NCBI RefSeq assembly: GCF_900101865.1
Contig: NZ_FNAH01000002.1
Coordinates: forward strand, 496,001-560,000
Direction of reading: 5' to 3'
Source of the DNA: Paracoccus isoporae
Lineage (GTDB): Bacteria > Pseudomonadota > Alphaproteobacteria > Rhodobacterales > Rhodobacteraceae
Length of the DNA stretch: 64,000 nucleotides
The first letter of the stretch is position 1, and each line of letters opens with the position of its first letter. A program made the position numbers and the translations under genes. Below are positions 56,112-64,000 of this stretch, in pieces. Below the pieces are notes generated by a model. That model was given only the letters and a program-made list of their open reading frames with translations. It ran no database searches and was not told the origin of the DNA.

Positions 56112-57488
56112 TTACCGCGCAGGCGGCTCACGGGTCCAGTCCCCGCGCGCCAGCCCGCCATAGAAGCGGCGCAGCATCAGCACCGAGGCCGTGGCCAGCC
56201 CCGCCATCAGCCCGATCCACAGCCCCTTGGGGCCGAAGCCCAGCGGAAATGCAAACAGCCACGCCGCCGGCAGACCGATCAGCCAATAGCTGATCGCGGC
56301 CAGCCACATCGGGACGCGCGTGTCCTGCACCCCGCGCAGCAGGCCAAGCCCCTGCACCTGCAACGCATCGACAAGCTGGAACAGCGCCGCCCAGAACATC
56401 AGCGACACCGCGATCTGCATGATCGCCGGCGCGTCCGGGTCGCCGGGCTTGAGATAAAGCGCGATCATCGGCTCGGGCAGGAAGACGAAAATCACCCCGG
56501 TCAGCAGCGCGAAGCCCACCGACAGCCAGATCACCGTCGCGCCCGCATCGCGCAGCATCTGCGGATCTCCCAGCCCCCGCGCGCGTCCGGCCCGGATGGT
56601 GCCGGCATTCGACATGCCCAGATGGAACATGAAGGCGATGGAGGCGAGTTGCAGGGCGATGCCATGCGCGGCCAGCTCGCGCGCGCCGAACCAGCCCATC
56701 ATGAGATTGGTGCCGACGAACATCCCCACCTCGGCCACCAGCGTCAGCCCGACCGGCAGGCCCAGCACGAAGATGGCGCGGAAGGCCGGACCATCCGGCC
56801 GCCAGAAGCGCTGCATCAGCCGGATCGGGCGGGCCTCGGGCAGCCACAGCGCATAGGCGAGGATCGCGCCGAGTGCGGTATATTGCGTGATGATCGAGGC
56901 GATGGCGGCACCGCGCACCCCCAGCTCCGGCGCGCCGAGATTGCCGAAGATGAAGATCCAGTTCATCAGCACGTTCAGCGGGATGCCGGCCACGGTCAGC
57001 CACAGCACCACCTGCGTGCGCTCCATCGCCGCGAGATAGGAGTTCAGCACCATCGACCACAGCACCGCGCCCGCACCCCAACCGGCGATGCGCAGATATT
57101 GCTGGGCCAAAGCCGAGATCTCGTCCCCCTGGCCGAGCGCCAGCAGGATCGGGCCGGAATACCACAGAAGCGGCATGATCAGCACGGCGTGGATCGCCGA
57201 CCACCACAGCGCCATGCGGGTCGCGCGGCGCACCTCGGTCGTGTCATCGCGGGCATTCGCGGTGGCCAGAAGCCCCATCACCCCGATCCCGAAGCCAGAG
57301 CCGAGCATGATGAGGATGAACAGCACCGATGTCGCCAGCACGAGTGCCGCCAGCTCCACCACCCCGTATTGCCCGATCATCACCGTGTCGGTGATGTTGA
57401 TGCCCATGCGCGCCAGATGCCCGCCGACAAGCGGAAGGCCGAGCGACAAGGTCGCGGCGAGATGGGGGCGGTAGCGGGCGAAATCCAT
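56112..57488 (-). CDS. MATE-family efflux transporter
   Basis: The 458-residue inner-membrane antiporter has about 12 hydrophobic segments in two homologous halves. The NorM-like N-terminus (LGLPLVGGHLARMGINITDTVMIGQYG) is diagnostic. It should expel cationic compounds with Na+ or H+. The substrate is unknown. It lies upstream of the RAM gene, probably in one transcript. Confidence 0.92.
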   Translation of the reverse strand: MDFARYRPHLAATLSLGLPLVGGHLARMGINITDTVMIGQYGVVELAALVLATSVLFILIMLGSGFGIGVMGLLATANARDDTTEVRRATRMALWWSAIHAVLIMPLLWYSGPILLALGQGDEISALAQQYLRIAGWGAGAVLWSMVLNSYLAAMERTQVVLWLTVAGIPLNVLMNWIFIFGNLGAPELGVRGAAIASIITQYTALGAILAYALWLPEARPIRLMQRFWRPDGPAFRAIFVLGLPVGLTLVAEVGMFVGTNLMMGWFGARELAAHGIALQLASIAFMFHLGMSNAGTIRAGRARGLGDPQMLRDAGATVIWLSVGFALLTGVIFVFLPEPMIALYLKPGDPDAPAIMQIAVSLMFWAALFQLVDALQVQGLGLLRGVQDTRVPMWLAAISYWLIGLPAAWLFAFPLGFGPKGLWIGLMAGLATASVLMLRRFYGGLARGDWTREPPAR

Positions 57489-57621
57489 GATCCGCGCTTA
57501 GCGACTGCCGCAAGCCGGGGCAAGGGGGCGCGGCGCGGGATCGGGCCGGGTGCAAAACCGCTGCCATGGGCCCGGATCGCCCGGCCTCACGTCGGCGGAG
57601 ACGCGGCGTTTTCACGGCGGG

Positions 57622-58284
57622 TTACGCGCCGCGATGGCTTGCGAACAGATCGGCCGCCGCGGCGGCGATGCGGCGGTCGGTTTCGGTCTCCGCCCCCGAT
57701 GCGCCGGGCCGGAACCGCAGCCGGAATGCGGCCAGCCGGTCGGCTGGCTCGGCCTCCGGGTAGCCGATGGCGATCAGGCTGTCCGCCAAAGGGACATCTT
57801 CGCCCCGAATTTGCGGATGCAGTGCCAGACCTTGCCGCGCCAGGCGCGGCCAGTCGAAACGCGGGCCGGGATCGCATTTGCGCCCCGGTGCCATGTCGGA
57901 ATGCCCGATCACACCGTCAGGCCCGATCTGCCACCGCGCCATGATCCCGCGCAGCAATTCCTCCAACGCATCCATCTGCGCGGCGGCGAAGGGGCGTGTG
58001 CCGGGATTGACCAGCTCGATCCCGATGGAGCGGGAGTTCACGTCGCCCTGCCCCTGCCAGCCGCCCGCCCCGGCGTGCCAGGCGCGGCGATCTTCGGGCA
58101 CGAGCGCCTCCGCCCGCCCATCCTCGTCGATCAGCCAATGCGCGCTGACCTCTGCCGCCGGATCGCAGAGCCGGTCACGCGCCGCGGCGCAATCCTGCAT
58201 CCCCGTGTAATGGATGACGATCAGCGAGGGGCGCAACCCGCCGCGCCGCTCGCCGTGATTGGGAGAGGGAAATTCACCACGCAT
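57622..58284 (-). CDS. N-acetylmuramoyl-L-alanine amidase (AmpD-like)
   Basis: The 220-residue amidase_2 protein cleaves the MurNAc-L-Ala bond of muropeptides. Zinc ligands and catalytic residues appear in VIHYTGM, IGIELVNPG and GHSDMAPGRKCDPG. There is no signal peptide, so it is likely cytoplasmic and a cell-wall recycling enzyme. The C-terminal 55 residues are helical and variable. Confidence 0.9.
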   Translation of the reverse strand: MRGEFPSPNHGERRGGLRPSLIVIHYTGMQDCAAARDRLCDPAAEVSAHWLIDEDGRAEALVPEDRRAWHAGAGGWQGQGDVNSRSIGIELVNPGTRPFAAAQMDALEELLRGIMARWQIGPDGVIGHSDMAPGRKCDPGPRFDWPRLARQGLALHPQIRGEDVPLADSLIAIGYPEAEPADRLAAFRLRFRPGASGAETETDRRIAAAAADLFASHRGA

Positions 58285-58352
58285 CAGTGACTTGGCCCGA
58301 ATATCTCATGCAAGATCCGCACCCTCGCCGCAGCCGCGCGGCACCGCGCGGA

Positions 58353-59066
58353 TCAGAGCTGCGCGGTGCGGTAAGGCGTCGGATCCCAGCCGCAGACATA
58401 GCCGTCCCCATCCGGGTCCACCCCGTAGGGGTCAAGCTCCGGCCCGCCCGCGGTCATGAACATGAGCTGCGCGGCATTCGCATTCGGGAAGCGCGCGCAG
58501 GCGCGGGCCGCGACCTCGGCCGAGCCGCCATCGCGCGGATAGACCGATGTGCCGGGCGCGTGACGCTGGCTGAGTGCATATCGCGCCAGCGCGTCTGTCT
58601 GGGTGGCGCGGGCCACCGGTTCGGGCGCGGGGCGCACCACTACCGAGGCCGAATCCAGCCGCTCGCCGGTGTCGGGGTCATAGTAATATCCGCCGCCGCC
58701 GCCGCGCACCACGACGCGGGGGGCGGGATCAGCGGCCACCGGGCGGGCCAGCACATCGGGCTGGCCGCGCGAGGTTTCGACATAGGTGGGCGTGCCGGTG
58801 GCGGCGGTGGTGCCGCGCGCGGTCAGACGCGCGGTGTCACGCTCGACGATCTCCCAGAAGGTCGGGCCCTCGATCTCCTCGGCGGTGGGGGCCTTGAACG
58901 GCCGGGCGCGCGGCACGATCTGCGGCACCGGTTTCTCGCCCATCAGCGCCGCCTCGCGCGCCAGCAGATAGCGGCCATAGGCGGTCTCATCCGTCATGCC
59001 GTATTTCGGATCCGCGCAGCCCGCCAGCCCGAGGGCACACAACATCACCGCAACCGTCGTCTTCAT
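58353..59066 (-). CDS. Lipoprotein with Excalibur-like calcium motif
   Basis: The 237-residue lipoprotein has a start at 59066 (MKTTVAVML) giving lipobox LAGC. The middle is low-complexity with a GGGGGYYYDPDTGERL patch. The C-terminal 45 residues (CARFPNANAAQ then DPDGDGYVCGWDP) resemble Excalibur-type calcium-binding modules with a Cys pair. It is probably an envelope protein; function unknown. Confidence 0.75.
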   Translation of the reverse strand: MKTTVAVMLCALGLAGCADPKYGMTDETAYGRYLLAREAALMGEKPVPQIVPRARPFKAPTAEEIEGPTFWEIVERDTARLTARGTTAATGTPTYVETSRGQPDVLARPVAADPAPRVVVRGGGGGYYYDPDTGERLDSASVVVRPAPEPVARATQTDALARYALSQRHAPGTSVYPRDGGSAEVAARACARFPNANAAQLMFMTAGGPELDPYGVDPDGDGYVCGWDPTPYRTAQL

Positions 59067-59096
59067 CGTGAACCCTCCTGCCATAACACGGCCACC

Positions 59097-60578
59097 TTAC
59101 CACCACCGCGCGGGCTTGGAAGCAAAACCTGCCGCGCGCTCAAGAACATAGGCGTGGTTGAGCAGTTCGCCCTCCTCGAAGGGGCGGCCGATCAGTTGCA
59201 GCCCCAGCGGCAGGCCCTGCCCGTCCAGCCCCACCGGCACCGAGATCCCCGGCAGGCCGGCCAGGTTGACCGTCACCGTGAACACGTCGTTGAGATACAT
59301 CTCCACCGGATCCTTTTGCGCCATGTCGCCCAGCCCGAATGCCGCCGACGGCGTGGCGGGCGTCAGGATCGCATCGACTCCATCGGCATAGGCCTGATCG
59401 AAATCGCGCTTGATGAGCGCGCGGACCCGGCGGGCGCGGTTGTAATAGGCGTCGTAGAACCCGGCCGAGAGGACATATGTGCCGATCATCACCCGGCGCT
59501 GCACCTCGGCCCCGAAGCCTTCGGCGCGGGTCTTTTCATACATTTCGACAATGCCGTCGCCCTGCCCGAGCGTGGCGCGGCGGCCGTAGCGCACCCCGTC
59601 ATAGCGGGCCAGGTTCGACGAGGCCTCGGCCGGGGCGATGACGTAATAGGCCGGCAGCGCGTATTTCGTGTGCGGCAGCGAGATCTCCACGATCTCGGCG
59701 CCCGCGTCGCGCAGCATGTCTGCGCCCTTCTGCCACAACGCATCGATTTCATCGGACAGCCCGTCCATGCGGTATTCGCGCGGAATGCCGATCTTCTTGC
59801 CGCGAATGTCGCCGGTCAGCGCCGCCTCGAAATCCGGCACCGGGATCTCGGCGCAGGTCGAATCCTTGTCATCGACCGAGGCCATCGCGCCCAGCATGAT
59901 CGCCGCATCGCGCACCGTCTTGGTCATCGGCCCGGCCTGATCCAGCGAGGAGGCGAAGGCGATGGTCCCCCAGCGGCTGACCCGGCCATAGGTGGGTTTC
60001 AGCCCCACCGTGCCGGTGAAGGCGGCGGGCTGGCGGATCGAGCCGCCGGTATCCGTCCCGGTCGCCGCCAGACACAGATCGGCGGCCACCGCCGCGGCCG
60101 AGCCGCCCGACGACCCGCCCGGCGTCAGTTCGCGGTCATCGACCTTCCACGGATTGACCGACTTGCCGTAAACGCTGGTTTCGTTGGACGAGCCCATGGC
60201 GAATTCGTCCATGTTCAGCTTGCCCAGCATCACCGCCCCCGCATCCCAGAGATTCTGGGTCACGGTGGATTCATATTGCGGGGTGAAGCCTTCCAGGATG
60301 CGGCTGGCGGCCTGGGTGGTCACACCGCGCGTGCAGAACAGATCCTTCACGCCCAGCGGGATGCCTGTCATCGCCGCCCCGTCGCCCGCCCGGATGCGCT
60401 GATCGGCGGCGCGGGCCATCTCGCGCGCCAGATCGGCGCTGTCATGGACGAAGGCATTCAGCGCGCCCGCGCCCTCGATGGCGGTCAGGCAGGCTTCGGT
60501 CAGCTCCTGGGACGACATCTTGCCGGCGCGCATCGCGTCGCGCGCCTCGGCGATGGTCAACTGGTTCAGATCGCTCAT
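59097..60578 (-). CDS. gatA: Glu-tRNA(Gln)/Asp-tRNA(Asn) amidotransferase subunit A
   Basis: GatA (493 residues) releases ammonia from glutamine for transamidation of mischarged tRNA. The amidase-signature triad is seen: Lys in [10 protein letters not shown], cis-Ser in [11 protein letters not shown] and nucleophile Ser in [10 protein letters not shown]. The ATG overlaps gatC (60575-60578). gatB is not in the window. Confidence 0.96.
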   Translation of the reverse strand: MSDLNQLTIAEARDAMRAGKMSSQELTEACLTAIEGAGALNAFVHDSADLAREMARAADQRIRAGDGAAMTGIPLGVKDLFCTRGVTTQAASRILEGFTPQYESTVTQNLWDAGAVMLGKLNMDEFAMGSSNETSVYGKSVNPWKVDDRELTPGGSSGGSAAAVAADLCLAATGTDTGGSIRQPAAFTGTVGLKPTYGRVSRWGTIAFASSLDQAGPMTKTVRDAAIMLGAMASVDDKDSTCAEIPVPDFEAALTGDIRGKKIGIPREYRMDGLSDEIDALWQKGADMLRDAGAEIVEISLPHTKYALPAYYVIAPAEASSNLARYDGVRYGRRATLGQGDGIVEMYEKTRAEGFGAEVQRRVMIGTYVLSAGFYDAYYNRARRVRALIKRDFDQAYADGVDAILTPATPSAAFGLGDMAQKDPVEMYLNDVFTVTVNLAGLPGISVPVGLDGQGLPLGLQLIGRPFEEGELLNHAYVLERAAGFASKPARWW

Positions 60579-60862
60579 TCCACCACCTTCGGCACGGCAA
60601 AGAAGCCTTGGCGGGCATCCGGCGCGTTGGCCAGCACCTTCTCGGGATGGCCGCCATCGGTGACGACATCCTCGCGCCGCTTCAGCCGCATCGGCGTCAC
60701 CCCGGTCATCGGCTCGACGCCCTTCACATCCACCTCGCTCAGCTGTTCCATGAAATGCAGGATGGAGTTCAGCTCCGCCGCCAGGGCGGGAAGATGCGCG
60801 TCTTCCACCGCGATCCGGGCGAGATGGGCGACCTTGCGCGCCTCGTCTTCAGTGATCGACAT
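60575..60862 (-). CDS. gatC: Glu-tRNA(Gln)/Asp-tRNA(Asn) amidotransferase subunit C
   Basis: GatC (95 residues) clamps GatA to GatB. The N-terminal helix block [21 protein letters not shown] and the middle [22 protein letters not shown] are typical. The start at 60862 is chosen; the upstream frame is basic and non-family. It is coupled to gatA by ATGA. Confidence 0.95.
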   Translation of the reverse strand: MSITEDEARKVAHLARIAVEDAHLPALAAELNSILHFMEQLSEVDVKGVEPMTGVTPMRLKRREDVVTDGGHPEKVLANAPDARQGFFAVPKVVE

Positions 60863-60983
60863 GAGTTTTCCCTTCGCTCTCGCGCCGCGTTTACCGCCCC
60901 CGCGCCCCGGTCGCAAGCATGGCCCGCGCGCCGCCGCCGGCACGCCCGCAGCCTGCGCCGGACGGAGGGGGCCGGCGCATCGC

Positions 60984-61673
60984 TCAGACCTCGAACGGCG
61001 CCATCACCTTCGGCTCGACCAGCTTCGCGTCCAGCGATTTCAGCGGCGCCAGGTCGGGCTTGAGGAAATCGAAGGTCAGGTAATGCGAACAGATCACCGT
61101 GTCGAAATCGAACCAGCGTTTCGCGGCATAGGCGGCCCGCGCCGGGTCCATGGTGAAATGCCCGCCCACGCAGAGCAGCCCGATGGACGGCTTGTGCAGA
61201 TCCCCCATCCATTCCATGTCCGCCATAATGTCGGTGTCGCCCGAGAAATACAGCGTCTTTCCGTCGCCCTCGATCATGTAGCCCGATTCGTGACCGGCAT
61301 ACACCGGCGCGCCATGATCGCCCGCCATCGAGGAGGAATGCGTGGCATTGACCATCGTCACCTTCGCGCCGCCCAGATCGACCGTGCCGCCCTTGTTGAA
61401 GCCGATCACCTCGATCCCGTGGCGCTGCTCCCAATAGCCCATCAGATCGAAGATCCCGGCCACGGGAATGCCCAGCTCCTTCGCCAGATCCACGGTTTCG
61501 GAGGCGTGGTCGAAATGGCCGTGGGTGATGAGGATATGGGTGGCACCCTTCACCGCCTCCTGCCGCTTCTCGGCCGGGAAGACCGGGTTATCGGTCAGCC
61601 AGGGATCGATCAGGATCACGGCGGTCTCGGTCTCCAGTCGCCAGCTTGCATGGCCGAGCCAGGTCAGTCGCAT
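60984..61673 (-). CDS. UPF0173-type metal-dependent hydrolase
   Basis: The 229-residue metallo-beta-lactamase-fold protein has the metal motif [10 protein letters not shown] (HxHxDH) and further ligands in NATHSS and YFSGDTDI. It matches the UPF0173/YtkL group, whose substrate is not established. It lies 121 bp upstream of gatC on the same strand. Confidence 0.92.
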   Translation of the reverse strand: MRLTWLGHASWRLETETAVILIDPWLTDNPVFPAEKRQEAVKGATHILITHGHFDHASETVDLAKELGIPVAGIFDLMGYWEQRHGIEVIGFNKGGTVDLGGAKVTMVNATHSSSMAGDHGAPVYAGHESGYMIEGDGKTLYFSGDTDIMADMEWMGDLHKPSIGLLCVGGHFTMDPARAAYAAKRWFDFDTVICSHYLTFDFLKPDLAPLKSLDAKLVEPKVMAPFEV

Positions 61674-61823
61674 CAGTTCCTCCTGTCACTGCAGTGTCGC
61701 GGGGAAGGCTAGCACCCCCCGCCCGCAACCGGAACCGCCCGCGGCGGGGGCAAGCCCGATTAATCGCATCTTAACCAAAATCCGATTCTCATTCCGGTGA
61801 CGCAGGGTGAAGGAGGCGCAGAG

Positions 61824-62969
61824 ATGGCCTATCGGATACTGGCCTATACGTTCGATGACCGGGTGAATACCGCGGATGGGCGTCCGCCTTTCTATAATGA
61901 GAGTGAGATCTCCTTCGCCGATGCCAGCGAGACGGAGATCTATCTGGACGCAGACGGAAATCGCTTCAAGCAGGTTATTAAATCGCACCCTCTGGGCCAG
62001 CGACTTCTTGTTGACGCGACAATCGGGGAGACTGACCTTCCCGAGGGAACGGTACTGAGTTTCAAAATGCCGAATGGATCTAAAATCAAAGATCCCACGA
62101 CGCAAAAGAGTTATGTAGTCCTGATCGCGGGAACGGCCACAACAAATAAACAGGGGCCCGATATCTTGAACGACTACCGGACTGTCTTTGTTTTCCCTTC
62201 CGACCCTGATGATACGCAGCCCTTCGATCCAACGAAGTCCTATAAACAGGTCGGAATAGCGACCAGTAGCTCCTACTATCTCCCAGCCACCGAGATCCCG
62301 ACAAGCTACCTCAAGACCCCCTGCTTCGTCGCCGGCACGCTGATCGACACTGCACGCGGGCCGCGCCCGGTGGAGACGCTGCGGGCGGGCGATCTGGTGG
62401 TGACGCGCGACCGCGGGGTGCGGCCGCTCTGCTGGGCCGGGCGGCGGATGCTGAGCGCGCAGCATCTGCGCCTGGCCCCGCATCTGCGCCCGGTGCGGAT
62501 CCGCGCCGGTGCGCTCGGCCCCGGCCTGCCCGCGCGGGATCTGTTCGTGTCGCCGCAACATCGGGTGCTGCTGCGGTCCGCCCTTGCCGCGCGGCACTGC
62601 GGCGCGGCCGAGGTGCTGGTGGCGGCGCTGCATCTGTGCAGCTTGCGCGGCGTCCGGCAGCACGACCCGCCGGACGGCGTCGCCTATCATCATCTGCTCT
62701 TCGACCGGCACGAGATCGTCCGGTCCAATGGCTGCTGGAGCGAGTCGCTCTATACCGGGCCGCAGGCGATGTTATCGCTCAGCCCGCAGGCCCGGCAGGA
62801 AATCGCGGCGCTGTATCCGCACCTCATCGCGCCGGGCGCGGAGATCAGGCCCGGCGCGCGCCCCTTCCTCGCCGGGCGCCAAGGCCGCGACATCGCGCAG
62901 GCCCATCGCCGGACAGGCGCGCCGCTGTTCAGCGCGGCAGAGACGAAAGACCCCCGGATCCCTGCCTGA
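61824..62969 (+). CDS. Hint-domain protein with less GC-rich N-terminal half
   Basis: The 381-residue protein starts at 61824 behind AAGGAGG. Residues 1-168 are an unrecognised, Asp/Thr-rich domain. From CFVAGTLIDTARGPRPVETLRAGD (Cys near 170) a Hint (Hedgehog/intein) domain follows to about 325, with PQHRVLLRS and HHLLFDRHEIVRSNGCWSESL. Hint proteins can autoprocess at the Cys, but no classical intein C-terminal His-Asn plus extein is seen. The first 500 bases are visibly less GC-rich than the rest, suggesting domain acquisition. Confidence 0.85.
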   Translation: MAYRILAYTFDDRVNTADGRPPFYNESEISFADASETEIYLDADGNRFKQVIKSHPLGQRLLVDATIGETDLPEGTVLSFKMPNGSKIKDPTTQKSYVVLIAGTATTNKQGPDILNDYRTVFVFPSDPDDTQPFDPTKSYKQVGIATSSSYYLPATEIPTSYLKTPCFVAGTLIDTARGPRPVETLRAGDLVVTRDRGVRPLCWAGRRMLSAQHLRLAPHLRPVRIRAGALGPGLPARDLFVSPQHRVLLRSALAARHCGAAEVLVAALHLCSLRGVRQHDPPDGVAYHHLLFDRHEIVRSNGCWSESLYTGPQAMLSLSPQARQEIAALYPHLIAPGAEIRPGARPFLAGRQGRDIAQAHRRTGAPLFSAAETKDPRIPA

Positions 62970-62978
62970 ATCCGGGGG
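62951..62978. terminator. Hairpin between Hint and 5'-nucleotidase genes
   Basis: A perfect 9-bp stem CCCCCGGAT/ATCCGGGGG whose loop contains the Hint stop codon. On the minus strand it is followed by TCTTTCGTCT, so it probably terminates the convergent 5'-nucleotidase gene; there is no T run on the plus strand. Confidence 0.6.
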
Positions 62979-63000
62979 CTGTAAATGGGCCGTAGCGCGC

Positions 63001-64000
63001 TTATTCCGCGGCGGGGGCGGCCTCATCCGTTGCCGCATCGTCGGTGGCAGCTTCATCCGTTGCGGCATCGCCCGATGCGGCGTCATCCATCGCGGCTTCA
63101 TCAGATGCGGCATCGTCCGCCGCCGCGGCCTCATCGTCCGACGCCTCCGCCGGCGCGGCATCCGCGGCCCCGGCCTCGCCGATCACGGTGATCCGCCCAT
63201 CCGTGGCGGGCGCGAAATCCGGCCCCTGCTGGGCCAGGTACTCCGCCAGCACATCCGCCAGGTCCGGGCCGAAATCATAGGCGCGCATCCCGTTCGTGTC
63301 GAACACGGTATAGCCGTCGCCGCCGGTGCGCATGTAGTTGTTCGACACCACGCCATAATCGCGGCCCGGCTCGATCGGGCCCCATTCTCCGTCGGTCATC
63401 ACCTGCACGTCGCTGATCCGGCTGCCGGGCTCGGCGGACGGATCGACGCTGTATTTCAGCCCCGCCACCTGCGAGAACCGGCCCGCGCCTTCCTCGATCT
63501 GGCTGGCACCGTTTTCCAGCGCGGCGATCACATCTTCGCCGGTCAGCCAGAAGGTGGCGAGCGTGTTCTGGAACGGCAGCACCGAGATCACCTCGCCCAT
63601 CGAGATCGGGCCGGCATCGATCGAGGCGCGCAGCCCGCCGCCATTCTGGATGGCGATCTGCACGCCCTGGTCGCGGACCCGGTCCAGCATGGCATCGGCC
63701 ACCAGCGAGCCCATCACGCATTCCTTCGCCCGGCAATCGGCGCGGTCGGCGCCGATGGGCGATCCGGTTTCCGCCACGATCCGGTTCTTCAACTCCTCGA
63801 TCGGGGCGCCGAGTTCCTGGATCCGGGCCAGCACCTCCGGGTCGGGCTCGATGGAGGCGTCGATCAGGATCGGCTCGCCCTCGGCAGCGATGACCTTGCC
63901 TGCATCATCGAAGGTCAGTTTCAGATGGCCGAGATACTTGCCATACGCATAGGCCTGCACCAGCGGCACCTCGGTGCCGTCAGGGCTGGCGACCATGAAC
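63001..64000 (-). CDS. 5'-nucleotidase C-terminal part (runs off window)
   Basis: This is the 3' part of a bifunctional metallophosphatase/5'-nucleotidase (UshA-like) gene; the 5' end lies beyond the window. Visible C-terminal domain motifs are MGSLVADAMLDRV, IQNGGGLRASI, VLPFQNTL and NNYMRTGGDGY, which bind the nucleotide base. The last 60 residues are an Ala/Asp/Glu tail with DEAATDDAATDEAA repeats. The mature protein is expected in the periplasm, hydrolysing nucleotides to nucleosides. Confidence 0.9.
   Translation of the reverse strand, partial: FMVASPDGTEVPLVQAYAYGKYLGHLKLTFDDAGKVIAAEGEPILIDASIEPDPEVLARIQELGAPIEELKNRIVAETGSPIGADRADCRAKECVMGSLVADAMLDRVRDQGVQIAIQNGGGLRASIDAGPISMGEVISVLPFQNTLATFWLTGEDVIAALENGASQIEEGAGRFSQVAGLKYSVDPSAEPGSRISDVQVMTDGEWGPIEPGRDYGVVSNNYMRTGGDGYTVFDTNGMRAYDFGPDLADVLAEYLAQQGPDFAPATDGRITVIGEAGAADAAPAEASDDEAAAADDAASDEAAMDDAASGDAATDEAATDDAATDEAAPAAE

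Noticed and set aside
58287..61712. A 1141-codon open frame on the plus strand
   Set aside because: It lies antisense to the amidase 5' end, lipoprotein, gatA, gatC and the metallo-hydrolase. Its translation is Arg/Gly/His-rich with no domain; it is a GC-rich shadow frame.

Overview
The window is 64 kb of GC-rich, gene-dense bacterial chromosome. It looks like an alphaproteobacterium of the Rhodobacteraceae/Paracoccaceae, plausibly Paracoccus-like. The support is the gene order trpG-trpD ... trpC-moaC-moeA-lexA, a GAAC-N7-GAAC LexA box upstream of lexA (the alphaproteobacterial, not the E. coli, type), and family content such as DUF6497-like, glcDEF, a Hint-domain protein and a stand-alone RAM protein. 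No rRNA, tRNA, CRISPR array, phage or transposase gene was seen. Adjacent genes very often overlap as ATGA, GTGA or TGATG, so most strings below are probably translationally coupled operons.

Layout. 0-1.1 kb: a secreted PRC-barrel protein with a long Ala/Asp repeat. 1.1-7.9 kb (minus): a five-gene string of a low-complexity anchored protein, an aminotransferase, a PpiD-like foldase, trpE and an SDR. 8-14.7 kb (plus): trpG-trpD-ung, a divergent TetR/DUF1772 pair, trpC-moaC-moeA and lexA. Tryptophan synthesis is thus split over both strands and interrupted by three unrelated genes. 15-18.6 kb (minus): alr, phoH, ybeY and a CorC/TlyC-like protein. 18.9-23.2 kb: an accessory stretch of small lipoproteins and uncharacterised proteins. 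23.2-25 kb: homoserine dehydrogenase and a YjbR-type protein. 25-29.7 kb (minus): a polyamine-type ABC importer operon without a substrate-binding protein and with two unknown genes inserted. 30-34 kb: a TRAP solute-binding protein, DinB, L25, a cupin, an IscU-like scaffold and hisI. 34-37.2 kb (minus): gluQRS, trmFO and an Hsp20 gene with a heat-shock-type promoter and a possible RNA thermometer. 37.5-41.4 kb (minus): glycolate oxidase glcDEF. 41.5-44.9 kb (plus): a coupled trio of DUF599, a membrane alpha/beta-hydrolase and a cytochrome P450. 44.8-54.2 kb: pyrH, miaA, rlmE, ppx/gppA, ycjF, ycjX and hrpB. 54.5-61.7 kb (minus): ftsY, RAM, MATE, an AmpD-like amidase, a lipoprotein, gatCA and a metallo-hydrolase. 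61.8-64 kb: a Hint-domain protein with a less GC-rich N-terminal half, and the 3' part of a 5'-nucleotidase gene that runs off the window.

The most interesting non-coding signal is a dispersed repeat of about 167 bp: four near full-length copies (33.9, 36.5, 46.7 and 47.0 kb) plus two shorter, divergent copies (54.2 and 54.4 kb). Five of the six lie between convergent genes. Its predicted stems are kept by compensatory base changes (one middle base pair occurs as G-C, T-A and C-G in different copies), which points to selection on an RNA or DNA structure. Other non-coding signals are four helically phased 11-bp GTACAC repeats upstream of hsp20, paired direct repeats in the TetR/DUF1772 divergent promoter, and possible short leader ORFs in front of glcD and rplY.
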